Virus record (IMG/VR): IMGVR_UViG_3300042326_002137
Coordinates: 1 to 34,014 of that record
DNA length: 34,014 nucleotides
Strand: one strand, 5' to 3'
DNA from: a virus
How positions within the stretch are numbered: the stretch's first letter is position 1; every line of letters begins with the position of its first letter. The translations under genes were made by a program, and so were the position numbers. Of the stretch, positions 17,603-25,026 are shown piece after piece. The notes beneath the pieces were generated by a model. That model saw only the letters and a list, made by a program, of their open reading frames with translations, ran no database searches and was not told the origin of the DNA.

Positions 17603-17624
17603 TTTATAATGCAGGAGAAAAGTA

Positions 17625-17894
17625 GTGAGCGGAACTAAGACTAAGACCAAGTACGTTTCTAAGGGCGAGCGTCGCTCTATTTCTAAGGACACATCCAAGG
17701 CAGTCAAACGCGATCGTACACCTGTTGAGCGTTGGACAATCAAGCAGAAGGCTTGGTTGAAGGGATTGAATCCTTGGATCAGTGTTCCTAACGGTAATAC
17801 CTCAGACACTCGTGCGCGCTTTGTGCGTGTGCGTGCAGAGACCGAATGGGGTGACCCGAACAAGGGATATATCGCTGGTCCTCAGAAGGACTAA
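17625..17894 (+). CDS. Basic small phage protein with GTG start, 89 aa
   Basis: GTG 17625 has AGGAG 8 nt upstream. The N-terminal 35 residues are very basic (SGTKTKTKYVSKGERRSISK ...). The middle TIKQKAWLKGLNPWISVPNG and a late WGDP resemble small phage proteins with 'NQxxAWxKGK' and 'PNP' blocks. It may bind nucleic acid. It lies between the two tRNA genes and probably shares the promoter at 17482. Function unknown. Confidence 0.7.
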   Translation: MSGTKTKTKYVSKGERRSISKDTSKAVKRDRTPVERWTIKQKAWLKGLNPWISVPNGNTSDTRARFVRVRAETEWGDPNKGYIAGPQKD

Positions 17895-17896
17895 TC

Positions 17897-18190
17897 ATGG
17901 AATCGGTGGTTGATAACAAAGCTTTGTTCTATAAATTTTTAGATTCGTATTTTACATCCGAATATGGTTGTGAATATGGCACACTGATCTCTAAACTTGA
18001 AAAAGAAGGAAAGCTGGAATTAGTTCCTGGAGATATTCAATTCAACGATAAAAATGAACATTGGTGTGGAACGCTTTATTTAAAGATTGATGAATCAAAG
18101 ATGAAGCTAGAAAACGTCATTAATGAATTAATTCATTATCCAAACGAAATGCATTATGAAAATGGTGTTCTTCGTCTTTGGTGGGATTAA
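17897..18190 (+). CDS. Acidic hypothetical protein, 97 aa
   Basis: ATG 17897 follows AAGGACTAATC, 2 nt after the previous stop. The protein is acidic with helical and beta parts (ALFYKFLDSYFTSEYGCEYG ... HWCGTLYLKIDESKMKLENV). It ends 5 nt before the second tRNA gene. No family recognised. Confidence 0.7.
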   Translation: MESVVDNKALFYKFLDSYFTSEYGCEYGTLISKLEKEGKLELVPGDIQFNDKNEHWCGTLYLKIDESKMKLENVINELIHYPNEMHYENGVLRLWWD

Positions 18191-18195
18191 AATAT

Positions 18196-18287
18196 GGGCG
18201 TGGGTGTTGGTACACAAGAGCGGCTTATACTCGCTTTAGCACTAGATCGGTGTTCTCGACAGGGTTCGAATCCTTGCACGCCTACCA
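18196..18287 (+). tRNA. Atypical tRNA with long variable arm, apparent anticodon TAT
   Basis: The acceptor stem GGGCGTG/CACGCCT (18196-18202, 18277-18283), A73 and encoded CCA are intact, with a T-arm CAGGG-TTCGAAT-CCTTG. A compact D-arm GTGT-TGGT-ACAC follows. The anticodon arm AGCGG-CTTATAC-TCGCT gives T33, anticodon TAT (18226-18228) and A37, which would read AUA (Ile). A class-II-size variable arm (AGCAC ... GTGTT) is unusual for tRNA-Ile, and position 8 is G, not T. The amino-acid identity is therefore uncertain. Confidence 0.65.
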
Positions 18288-18305
18288 CTTCTTTGAAAGA
18301 GTAAA

Positions 18306-18515
18306 ATGAAAACGAAACTCGTTAGGGATATTCCTATTGGCGTTCTTTTAATTGTTCTTTCTTTATGGTGTGTGGCAACAATCCAATATCTTTCTGGATG
18401 GCCAAATATCATTCCTTTGCTTGGAATATTATTTCTTGCGAATTTCGGTTATCGCCTTTTGTCCGTTGGCCTGGACGTAATAATAGGTGTACAAATTGCA
18501 GATAAAAATGATTAA
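18306..18515 (+). CDS. Two-helix membrane protein, 69 aa
   Basis: ATG 18306 follows GAAAGAGTAAA. Residues 9-28 (DIPIGVLLIVLSLWCVATIQ) and about 35-62 (NIIPLLGILFLANFGYRLLS) are membrane helices. It overlaps the gp33-like gene by 8 nt, so translation of the two may be coupled. Function unknown. Confidence 0.7.
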   Translation: MKTKLVRDIPIGVLLIVLSLWCVATIQYLSGWPNIIPLLGILFLANFGYRLLSVGLDVIIGVQIADKND

Positions 18516-18723
18516 AAATAACTTCGTGGAAGAAATTGATATTTTATGCCGCGAAAAAAATATCGAGTATATTGATGCAATTGTCATGTGGTGTGAGAAA
18601 AATAATCTAGAAGTAGAAACTGCTGCTTATTGGGTTAAGAAGGATCAATGCATGAAAATGAAGATTCAAGCTGAAGCAGAAAATCTAAATATCCTTAAGA
18701 AAGGTGCAAGATTACCGATCTAA
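18508..18723 (+). CDS. gp33: gp33-like late transcription accessory protein, 71 aa
   Basis: The pattern FVEEIDILCREKNIEYIDAI, then an acidic MWCEKNNLEVE segment and KMKIQAEAENLNILKKGARLPI, matches the short gp33 of cyanophage-type T4 relatives ('YMDAVxxYCExNxxExE ... K-x-K-I-x-x-E-A-x-x-L-N-x-L-x-K-x-x-x-LP'). In T4, gp33 bridges RNA polymerase (beta flap) and the gp45 sliding clamp to couple late transcription to replication. It is shorter than T4 gp33 (112 aa), as usual in this group. I chose ATG 18508; a GTG at 18487 is possible. It is adjacent to gp59 and gp32, as in T4. Confidence 0.75.
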   Translation: MIKNNFVEEIDILCREKNIEYIDAIVMWCEKNNLEVETAAYWVKKDQCMKMKIQAEAENLNILKKGARLPI

Positions 18724-18745
18724 ATTTAATCATTGAGAGGCTCCC

Positions 18746-19186
18746 ATGCAAATACGTACAAAGGGAAAACCTGATAATGTGTCTAGATCGTTATGTAAAG
18801 AGTCTCTTCAGTTTTATGCGAATGAATTATTAGGTAAGAGACTTTCAAAAAATATCAGTTTACAATTGGTGTTTGAAAAATTACCAAGTCCTTATTTCGC
18901 AATTTGTGACTGGAATGACGATGGTCCAGTTCATCGAAACTTCATTGTAATAATAAGCAAAACTCTAAAGAAAAGATCGATGTTGGTTACTCTCGCGCAT
19001 GAGATGGTTCACATCAAGCAATATGCTAGAAAAGAGTTGCAAGACAATAAACATCGTGACAGTGTAAAGTGGCTTGGGAAAGTGTTTTGTTTAAACAAGA
19101 CCAAGTACCACAAAAGACCTTGGGAAATAGAAGCTTATGCTAAAGATAAGCCATTATACGAAAAGTTCAAACAAAGAAATAAATGA
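18746..19186 (+). CDS. SprT-like zinc metallopeptidase domain protein, 146 aa
   Basis: HEMVH at residues 85-89 within TLAHEMVHIKQY is the zinc-protease motif, and KHRDS (His103) offers the third ligand, as in SprT/Spartan. The ending WEIEAYAK is also typical of phage SprT-like proteins. In eukaryotes the relatives degrade DNA-crosslinked proteins. In phages the role is unknown, but the gene is often beside replication genes, as here between gp33 and gp59. GAGAGGCTCCC precedes the ATG. It overlaps gp59 by 4 nt. Confidence 0.85.
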   Translation: MQIRTKGKPDNVSRSLCKESLQFYANELLGKRLSKNISLQLVFEKLPSPYFAICDWNDDGPVHRNFIVIISKTLKKRSMLVTLAHEMVHIKQYARKELQDNKHRDSVKWLGKVFCLNKTKYHKRPWEIEAYAKDKPLYEKFKQRNK

Positions 19187-19761
19187 TGTCAGCATTTGAA
19201 TGTTACAAAGAGTATCTTGCGTTGAAAAATCATTTCTCGAAACAAGAATATGATTACTTCAAATATAACGGAAAGCTAAAGGTAAATCCTGATACTTTCA
19301 ATTCTCGAAAAGATAAATTGTTTTTTCAAAAGCTTGCTAAACATCCGGATGTTCATAATTTTCTTGTAGCTAATCTTAGCAAAAACGAGAAAGCTTGGAT
19401 TAAGGATTTGGCGTATAGCGAAGATGCTGAGAAAACATACAAGGATTGGCTGAAGCGCAATCAGTCTTTAACATATGTGCTGAAAAACGAACTTCAGTAT
19501 CTTGTCCCCGATTTTAATTTGAATTTTACGAGTCATGGTTCAGATCATCCTTGTCTTTTAAAATTATATTTGGGCGGATATGTAAGTTTAGAAACTCTTT
19601 GCATCCTTCTACACCTAACAAAGGCAAAGAAGCATTGGGATTCTAAGATGGAGTATGATCTAGTCTATCAAGAAGTTAAGTTGAAGATTGAGAAATATAC
19701 GCCATTTATTAAGTACGATAAAGAAAAAGTGAAAAATATTGTCATTGACTTTTTTAGCTGA
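19183..19761 (+). CDS. gp59: gp59-like loader of replicative helicase, 192 aa
   Basis: The start MSAFECYKEYLALKNHFSKQ, then YDYFKYNGKLKV, FFQKLAKH, and the C-terminal HPCLLKLYLGGYVSLETLCI with YTPFIKYD are strong family marks of T4 gp59. In T4 it binds fork DNA and gp32 and loads the gp41 helicase. The length is close to T4's 217 aa. The start is ATG 19183 (overlapping the previous stop) or 19186. gp32 follows 80 nt later under its own promoter, whose elements lie in the gp59 3' end. Confidence 0.9.
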   Translation: MMSAFECYKEYLALKNHFSKQEYDYFKYNGKLKVNPDTFNSRKDKLFFQKLAKHPDVHNFLVANLSKNEKAWIKDLAYSEDAEKTYKDWLKRNQSLTYVLKNELQYLVPDFNLNFTSHGSDHPCLLKLYLGGYVSLETLCILLHLTKAKKHWDSKMEYDLVYQEVKLKIEKYTPFIKYDKEKVKNIVIDFFS

Positions 19762-19773
19762 TGGTAGTATACT
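19745..19773 (+). promoter_or_regulatory. gp32 promoter
   Basis: -35 TTGACT (19745-19750), a 17-bp T-rich spacer, and -10 TATACT (19768-19773). It lacks the TTAAWTC element of the early promoters. The leader that follows has a GGCT-GATAAA-AGCC hairpin (19786-19799), then an A-rich stretch up to GGAGATACAT. Confidence 0.75.
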
Positions 19774-19842
19774 AAATAATGTTGCGGCTGATAAAAGCCA
19801 ATACGAAACATACATTGCAATACAAAACATACGGAGATACAT

Positions 19843-20760
19843 ATGGTAGACTTTTCTAAGCTCAAGGCCAATTCTGGCAAGAAGTCCCTCGAAGACCTTA
19901 ATAAGAAGCTGTCAAGCTTGGCTGGTAATGAGGGCAAGGGTGCTGACGATCGTTTCTGGTCAGCCACAGTAGACAAGGCTGGTAACGGCTATGCTGTCAT
20001 CCGATTCCTCCCCGCTCCCCAAAACGAAGACGTTCCTTTCATTCGCATGTTCGACCATGGTTTCCAGGGTCCGGGCGGATGGTACATTGAAAACTCTTTG
20101 ACAACTCTTGGTAAACCCGATCCTGTTTCGGAGTATAATTCCAAGCTTTGGAATAGCGGCATTGAAGCCAACAAGGAAATCGCACGTAAGCAGAAGCGTC
20201 GCCTTCACTTCATTGCGAATATTTACATTGTCCAAGATTCGGGTAATCCCGACAATGAAGGTAAGGTTTTCCTCTTCAAGTTTGGCAAGAAGATTTTCGA
20301 CAAGCTCAATGAAGCTATGAATCCTCAGTTTGCCGACGAGGAAGCTGTTAATCCTTTCGACCTTTGGGCTGGAGCTAACTTCAAGCTGAAGATTCGTAAC
20401 GTCGAAGGTTATCGTAATTATGATAAGTCAGAGTTTGACAAGGCTGGTCCTTTGAAGAATGATGACTCTGAGCTTGAAGCAATTTGGAAGAAGGAACATT
20501 CTCTACAAACTTTCCTTGATCCTAGCAACTTCAAGAGCTATGATGAACTGAAGGCCAAGCTTATGAAGGCTCTGGCTGAAGATAACTCTCCCGCCTCTGC
20601 TCGCAAGAAGGCTGAAGATGAAGATCTTCCATGGGATGAAGATTCCGCACCTGCTCCTAAGCAGAAGGCAAAGGCTGCTCCTGAATTTAATAGTTCAGCA
20701 ATTGAAGAAGATGATGACGAGTCATTGGAATTCTTTAAGAATTTAGCTAACAAGAAGTAA
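19843..20760 (+). CDS. gp32: gp32 single-stranded DNA-binding protein, 305 aa
   Basis: The N-terminal KKSLEDLNKKLSSLAG corresponds to the cooperativity (LAST) region. The core RFLPAPQNEDVPFIRMFDHG, with FQGPGGWYIENSLTTLGKPD and NPFDLWAGANFKLKI, is the OB-fold. The tail (EDEDLPWDED ... EEDDDESLEFF) is the acidic protein-interaction end. The Cys ligands of T4's zinc site are replaced (GWYIENSLTTLGKPDPV has none), as in cyanophage relatives. It coats replication-fork ssDNA and partners with gp59. A GGAG site 7 nt upstream sets the start. A bidirectional terminator follows. Confidence 0.95.
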   Translation: MVDFSKLKANSGKKSLEDLNKKLSSLAGNEGKGADDRFWSATVDKAGNGYAVIRFLPAPQNEDVPFIRMFDHGFQGPGGWYIENSLTTLGKPDPVSEYNSKLWNSGIEANKEIARKQKRRLHFIANIYIVQDSGNPDNEGKVFLFKFGKKIFDKLNEAMNPQFADEEAVNPFDLWAGANFKLKIRNVEGYRNYDKSEFDKAGPLKNDDSELEAIWKKEHSLQTFLDPSNFKSYDELKAKLMKALAEDNSPASARKKAEDEDLPWDEDSAPAPKQKAKAAPEFNSSAIEEDDDESLEFFKNLANKK

Positions 20761-20765
20761 AATAT

Positions 20766-20791
20766 AAAGGGAGCTTCGGCTCCCTTTTTTT
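20766..20791. terminator. Bidirectional terminator with UUCG loop
   Basis: GGGAGC-TTCG-GCTCCC (20769-20784) is followed by seven T on the plus strand and by TTTATATTTT on the minus strand. It separates gp32 from the convergent tail gene, whose stop codon is at 20790-20792. Confidence 0.95.
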
Positions 20792-22841
20792 ATGCCAGTA
20801 CGCCACCTTTTAGATGCATTGAAGAATCGTTGTGTATTCTTCCCGCAAGTTGCTGATACCAAGATGGCGAAGAAGAATAGCCAGACAATGATGGATAACC
20901 CTGTCTGTCAAAACTTCCAGAAACTGGATACTGATTAGAAGGTAACTGTGGCTGTGTACTAACAGATTGTTGCTTAGAAGAGTAATCAATAGATTCTCTC
21001 ATCATAGCAACGTCTTGTAGCACTTGTGAAGCTGCTGAAGAATCTTTTGTTATTAATGTTGCATCATCGCCTTCTGGATGCTCTTCATTATCAAAACTGA
21101 AAAACTCTTCATCATTATCTCTTCTTTTATCGTCGGTGTTTGCACCATATGGTCCTTTTTCACCTCCTGTAAAATCCATAGCTCCTGGAGGTTGAAAAAT
21201 ATTTTCAAAGAGATTTGTTGTTCCTGTTTTAGTTATATTATCAGCAAATGCTTGACCGTGTTTCGCGCCAGCGCCCATGGGACCTAGCGTGATTAAATCG
21301 CTCAAAAATGGAAATCCTCCACTCATCATACCCATTGCGCTTAATAATCCTGAACCTATTCCAGCAAAAGGGGTTCCCGCCAAGTATTCGTTAGCAGAAC
21401 TAAGCATGCTATCAATGCCTGGAATGCCAGTTATACCACCAGAAGATGTCGCTCCGTCAGTGTATCCGCCTTCAGAAGTTAAATCGCTGTTATTGTATAC
21501 TCCAGATGCTGCTGCTTTGATCCAAGGCGCACCGCCCCAAACTGCTTGCTTACCAAATCCAACGTGAATTGTGTCAGGTCCCATATAATTGTGTCCTGCA
21601 CCAACGCCAGTAGCACCAGCAGCGACAGCAGCCGATACGAATTTGGCCATAATTTCCCTGTCGCTAGGATTGGTGTCAACAAGCAATTTTCCATTTTTGT
21701 ATAATTTTAAATCAGCTGCATTACCATTGTCGTGTCTAGTAGAACCTGTTCTAGGACCGCCTGACCCAATTGGTGCTTGACCGCCTGAATGAACAACAGC
21801 TTCTACACCAGCAGCTGCAGCAGCTTGATCTAAAACACCTCTAAGCTTTGAGCTAAGTGGGAGTTTTCTTATACCAGCTAGCGATTCTTGATTTTCATAT
21901 ACACCAGCTGCTTTGCTTTCGCCCATGACGTCACTTGTTGAATGGTATGTCCCTGATGGAGCAGAGGCATCATCTTTTTCTTGAACAGATTGCATTGCAG
22001 TTCCAAGAAATTGTTGGTATCTACCATCAGTGTACGCTCCCCAAGGCTTAAAACTTCCACCTGCTTCGTCGAAAATGTCTTTTGCTATTTGGATATTAAT
22101 TTTAGGATCAAATAATTCTTCATTTGAAGATAATCCATATTTTTCCCTTCTTTCTACACCAAGAGCACCCTTCATGTTAACTTGCCACAATCCGTAGGAA
22201 TTATCTCTTCCTTTCGTATTGTGCGCAATTGGATTTCCGCTAGATTCAGCAGATCCAATTGCTCCCATAATTACTGCTTGTTCTTCTGTAAAACCAGCTT
22301 CTTTAGCCAATTGTACTAACTGAGCTGTTTTTATTTCTCCCGAAGCTTCTTGTGTTCCTGGTTTAGCTCCACCACCAAATAATCCAGAGAATGTACCGAA
22401 ATTACTTTCTAATCCAGCGCCAGCTGCAACTAATCCAGCACCTAAAGCTGTTTTACCGATAATACTCGCAAGACCGCCTCCTCCTCCCCCTACTCCGCTA
22501 CCACTACCACCCTCTGCTACATCTAACAGTTTATTGATGCTTGAAGAAAGATTTTTCAATTCATTTAACATGTTAGTTTGAATTGAAATAGATTCTTGTA
22601 ATATTACGTTTGTTTGATCTATTTTGCTAGAGGTAGAAGCTGCGCTTTGTTCTAAACTGTTTAACGAGCCACTTATGTCGCTTTGTTGTTTCGACTGAGA
22701 AGTAAACATCTTAGAAATATCTCTAATGAACTTAGAGATACTATTGTTTTGTTGTGAAGCAGCCTGTCTAAATTGACTGTTCTCTTGACCAATCTTAGAT
22801 ACGCTGGAAGTTAAGTTTTTGATAAAATCTAATGCTGCCAT
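20790..22841 (-). CDS. Tail/baseplate protein with lytic transglycosylase and M15-like peptidase domains, 683 aa
   Basis: Residues 1-108 are a coiled-coil, Ser/Gln-rich region, followed by a Gly-rich linker (111-123). Residues 172-283 look like a lysozyme/SLT transglycosylase: catalytic-type Glu199 in GSAESSGNP, NSYGLWQVN (214-222), then YQQFL. Residues 336-432 look like an M15-type D,D-carboxypeptidase: H370-x-x-G-x-A-x-D377 and His426 in DTIHVGFG. The two domains would cut the glycan and the peptide parts of the cell wall during DNA entry. The remaining 250 residues are low complexity. It is the last gene of the minus-strand virion operon, 3 nt behind the frameshift ORF. Confidence 0.85.
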   Translation of the reverse strand: MAALDFIKNLTSSVSKIGQENSQFRQAASQQNNSISKFIRDISKMFTSQSKQQSDISGSLNSLEQSAASTSSKIDQTNVILQESISIQTNMLNELKNLSSSINKLLDVAEGGSGSGVGGGGGGLASIIGKTALGAGLVAAGAGLESNFGTFSGLFGGGAKPGTQEASGEIKTAQLVQLAKEAGFTEEQAVIMGAIGSAESSGNPIAHNTKGRDNSYGLWQVNMKGALGVERREKYGLSSNEELFDPKINIQIAKDIFDEAGGSFKPWGAYTDGRYQQFLGTAMQSVQEKDDASAPSGTYHSTSDVMGESKAAGVYENQESLAGIRKLPLSSKLRGVLDQAAAAAGVEAVVHSGGQAPIGSGGPRTGSTRHDNGNAADLKLYKNGKLLVDTNPSDREIMAKFVSAAVAAGATGVGAGHNYMGPDTIHVGFGKQAVWGGAPWIKAAASGVYNNSDLTSEGGYTDGATSSGGITGIPGIDSMLSSANEYLAGTPFAGIGSGLLSAMGMMSGGFPFLSDLITLGPMGAGAKHGQAFADNITKTGTTNLFENIFQPPGAMDFTGGEKGPYGANTDDKRRDNDEEFFSFDNEEHPEGDDATLITKDSSAASQVLQDVAMMRESIDYSSKQQSVSTQPQLPSNQYPVSGSFDRQGYPSLSGYSSSPSWYQQLAGRIHNDSSMHLKGGVLA

Positions 22842-22844
22842 TTT

Positions 22845-23027
22845 TTACGTTGCATTCTTCTTTTGTTTTTCTGCTTCTTCTAGATATTGCAATAACAAAT
22901 TGACATAAACATCGCGCTCAAAGGGGATTAAATTTTCAATTTCACTTATTGAATATTTATGGTGCTGAGCCAAAGAAAAAACCATCTTATAATAGCCTTT
23001 TAATGTGTTATGACTCAGCGCCAAGTA
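22845..23027 (-). CDS. -1 frame extension of gp26 (probable programmed frameshift product)
   Basis: This open frame continues the gp26 gene in the -1 frame. The gp26 end reads GAT TTT TTT ACT TGG CGC TGA. Slipping back one base on T TTT TTT (23033-23027) gives TAC and then 60 residues, YLALSHNTLKGYYKMVFSLA followed by QHHKYSISEIENLIPFERDV. That sequence is similar to conserved C-terminal parts of gp26/gp51-type baseplate hub proteins in T4-like phages. The fusion would be 294 aa. An ATG at 22985 could also start a free 46-aa protein, but it has no clear ribosome site. In T4, gp51 is the hub assembly catalyst. Confidence 0.7.
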   Translation of the reverse strand, partial: YLALSHNTLKGYYKMVFSLAQHHKYSISEIENLIPFERDVYVNLLLQYLEEAEKQKKNAT

Positions 23028-23728
23028 AAAAAATCGTTTAACGAATTCAATTCGATTTTTCTATCATTGCCTAATTTGTTCTTATAGTTTATGACGTAGT
23101 TAATTTTCGGTGTGCTCAACAAGAAATCATGAACTTTTTCGAAAACTTTGACGTTTAAGCTCTCAACAAACTCTGAAATATCTTTTTTTGAGAAATTTTT
23201 AGTCTCATAAACCTCATCACCATCGTAAATTTTGTCGATACATCTTAAAATCAACTCAAAAAGGTGATCTTTTTCTAATTTTAAAAATTCTTCATCAGAA
23301 TATAGTGATGCAGGAGGGTATTTTAGGATTAAACCCGCTGTTTCGTTGATTTTGATGATATTTTCGGTTTTTTTAGGGAAAGTTACTTGAATTTCTTCTA
23401 AATTTACATCAAAATCATAAACATTTTTGTCTTCATTATCTTTTAATGATATTTTGATGATGCTATCTACAGAAAACGACCTTAATTTCAAGAAAATATA
23501 CTCTAAATCAAAAATCGCAATTGAGTCGACGTCAAATTTCTTGTCTAAACAACAATTTTGAACAATTTGTTTGATTACTACAAGAATATCAGAGTCGTTT
23601 TTGCTTTCTTTCGCCATAAAAAGAAGCTTTTCTTCTTTTACAAGAAATGGCCTGAACATAAATTCCTTTTTTAAGGAAGGAACTTTGATATTAAGTATTG
23701 GATAATCTATTTTTGGCAAAGATGACAT
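23015..23728 (-). CDS. gp26: gp26-like baseplate hub protein, 237 aa
   Basis: The N-terminus SSLPKIDYPILNIKVPSLKK, with FRPFLVKEEKLLFMAKE, QNCCLDKKFD, LKYPPASLYSDEEFL and the end GNDRKIELNSLNDFFTWR, matches gp26 of cyanophage-type T4 relatives. gp26 is part of the central baseplate hub assembly. The length is near T4's 208 aa. A GGAG site 6 nt upstream supports ATG 23728. A T-run slippery site near the stop predicts a longer frameshifted form. It is transcribed with gp4 and the tail-tube-like gene. Confidence 0.85.
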   Translation of the reverse strand: MSSLPKIDYPILNIKVPSLKKEFMFRPFLVKEEKLLFMAKESKNDSDILVVIKQIVQNCCLDKKFDVDSIAIFDLEYIFLKLRSFSVDSIIKISLKDNEDKNVYDFDVNLEEIQVTFPKKTENIIKINETAGLILKYPPASLYSDEEFLKLEKDHLFELILRCIDKIYDGDEVYETKNFSKKDISEFVESLNVKVFEKVHDFLLSTPKINYVINYKNKLGNDRKIELNSLNDFFTWR

Positions 23729-23743
23729 TATTTACTCCATATT

Positions 23744-24436
23744 TTAAGCTGTTATCACTCCAGTAGAAGTGGTGATCGAGACACGGTCAGTAGAAGGTGT
23801 TGTTGCGTTAGAATTTATGTTACTTCCTACGATTGAATAGCTAGAGTACGTTACAGTTATGGCTATACGCATAAGATTAACATTGTCGTTCCAAGCTAAC
23901 TGAATTTCTCTCATAGAAGAAGGGTATGCTTCATAAAGATTTATAGTTTTTACTGTTTCTCCAACATCATTATAAATCACTATCATCATATTTGTTGAAT
24001 ATTCGTCTTTATACTCAATGGTATAATTTGGTATTCTACCACCGTTGAAAATATTATCTCCATTTGGTTCTTGGCCATTAAAATTGAAGATACCGTTTAT
24101 CCAATTGTACCAAAAGTCCCAAAGATCAGTATTTCTGTCTAGTAGGATAGAAAATGTGGTGTCGAAATATTGAGCATTGTACGGCATCTTTTGTGTTGGG
24201 CCAATGCCGTATCTGTTAGTGTCGATTGATAACAAAGATGCGCTAGGAGTGCGAACTTGGTCTATTCTGAACCTTAAAAGATTGTTTATATCTTTTATGC
24301 TCGTTTCTCTATCATTTATTTTCATGTATTTGTTTTGCAAAAATTTAGGCGCTTGAACGAACACTTCAAATTTGTTATTTTTGATGTATCCAAAGAAATC
24401 TAAATTTTGTTTGAAGCTATTTACGTTAAAAGGCAT
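23744..24436 (-). CDS. Tail-tube-fold protein (gp19/gp54-like), 230 aa
   Basis: The start FNVNSFKQNLDFFGYIKNNK and blocks FRIDQVRTPSASLLSIDTNRYGIG (split by my reading into two strands) and LAWNDNVNLMRIAITVTYSS fit the tail-tube fold shared by T4 gp19 and the gp54 tube initiator. At 230 aa it is longer than gp19 (163 aa) and shorter than gp54 (320 aa). Given its place next to gp26 and gp4 and opposite gp48, a tube-initiator role (gp54) is the better guess. It lies 15 nt upstream of gp26 in the same operon. Confidence 0.7.
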   Translation of the reverse strand: MPFNVNSFKQNLDFFGYIKNNKFEVFVQAPKFLQNKYMKINDRETSIKDINNLLRFRIDQVRTPSASLLSIDTNRYGIGPTQKMPYNAQYFDTTFSILLDRNTDLWDFWYNWINGIFNFNGQEPNGDNIFNGGRIPNYTIEYKDEYSTNMMIVIYNDVGETVKTINLYEAYPSSMREIQLAWNDNVNLMRIAITVTYSSYSIVGSNINSNATTPSTDRVSITTSTGVITA

Positions 24437-24444
24437 TTCTTTTC

Positions 24445-25026
24445 CTAGTATGGAGGTTTTCTTGCGTATTTTCTGTTAGGATTGATTTGCCATCTTTGTA
24501 AAGGAAGCAAAACAGCTTTGTCCCAATCGTAAGGCGAAACTTGATGAAAACTGCTTCTTACATGAGCAAACAAATATCTTTTTATGCAATTTTCGAACCC
24601 GTTAAACTGAATAGAGTGAGCTTTCAACACATTATATGAAATTGCCAATTTGGTAGAGTTATCATATTTATCATTGTTCGCTAGATCTTTTAAATTTGTT
24701 AAAAGTTTAGCTCTGGCTAATGGTGGAAGATAGTGTAAGTTGATACCCAAGAAACCGTCAGAATAGAACTCTATAGGGAAAACTAAAGGATATGCATCGT
24801 AATAAGGTAATATGTTTTTGTACTTTGGATCGTAAGCAAACATGTACATTTGGCCGATTTCAGGAAATGCATCTTTAGTAAAAACATTATTTTGGTTTCT
24901 GGATAGTTTTTTAGATACATCCGAAGCTTTGTCTTTGAACCAATCAATAGCGGTTTTCGCACTGCTGGCTAGCTCTTTTCCGGTGTTTTTTAGTAATTGG
25001 AAAAATTCATCGTCTTGACCAGCCAT
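24445..25026 (-). CDS. Conserved T4-like virion-associated protein, 193 aa
   Basis: ATG 25026 overlaps the gp4 stop (TAATG). The N-terminal 45 residues are a charged helix. The core FPEIGQMYMFAYDPKYKNIL, then PYYDAYPLVFPIEFYSDGFL and LHYLPPLARAKLL, is a conserved block in cyanophage-like T4 relatives, where such proteins are sometimes labelled structural or DNA-end-related. I cannot assign a role from sequence alone. Its place between gp4 and the tail-tube gene suggests head or tail completion. Confidence 0.65.
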   Translation of the reverse strand: MAGQDDEFFQLLKNTGKELASSAKTAIDWFKDKASDVSKKLSRNQNNVFTKDAFPEIGQMYMFAYDPKYKNILPYYDAYPLVFPIEFYSDGFLGINLHYLPPLARAKLLTNLKDLANNDKYDNSTKLAISYNVLKAHSIQFNGFENCIKRYLFAHVRSSFHQVSPYDWDKAVLLPLQRWQINPNRKYARKPPY

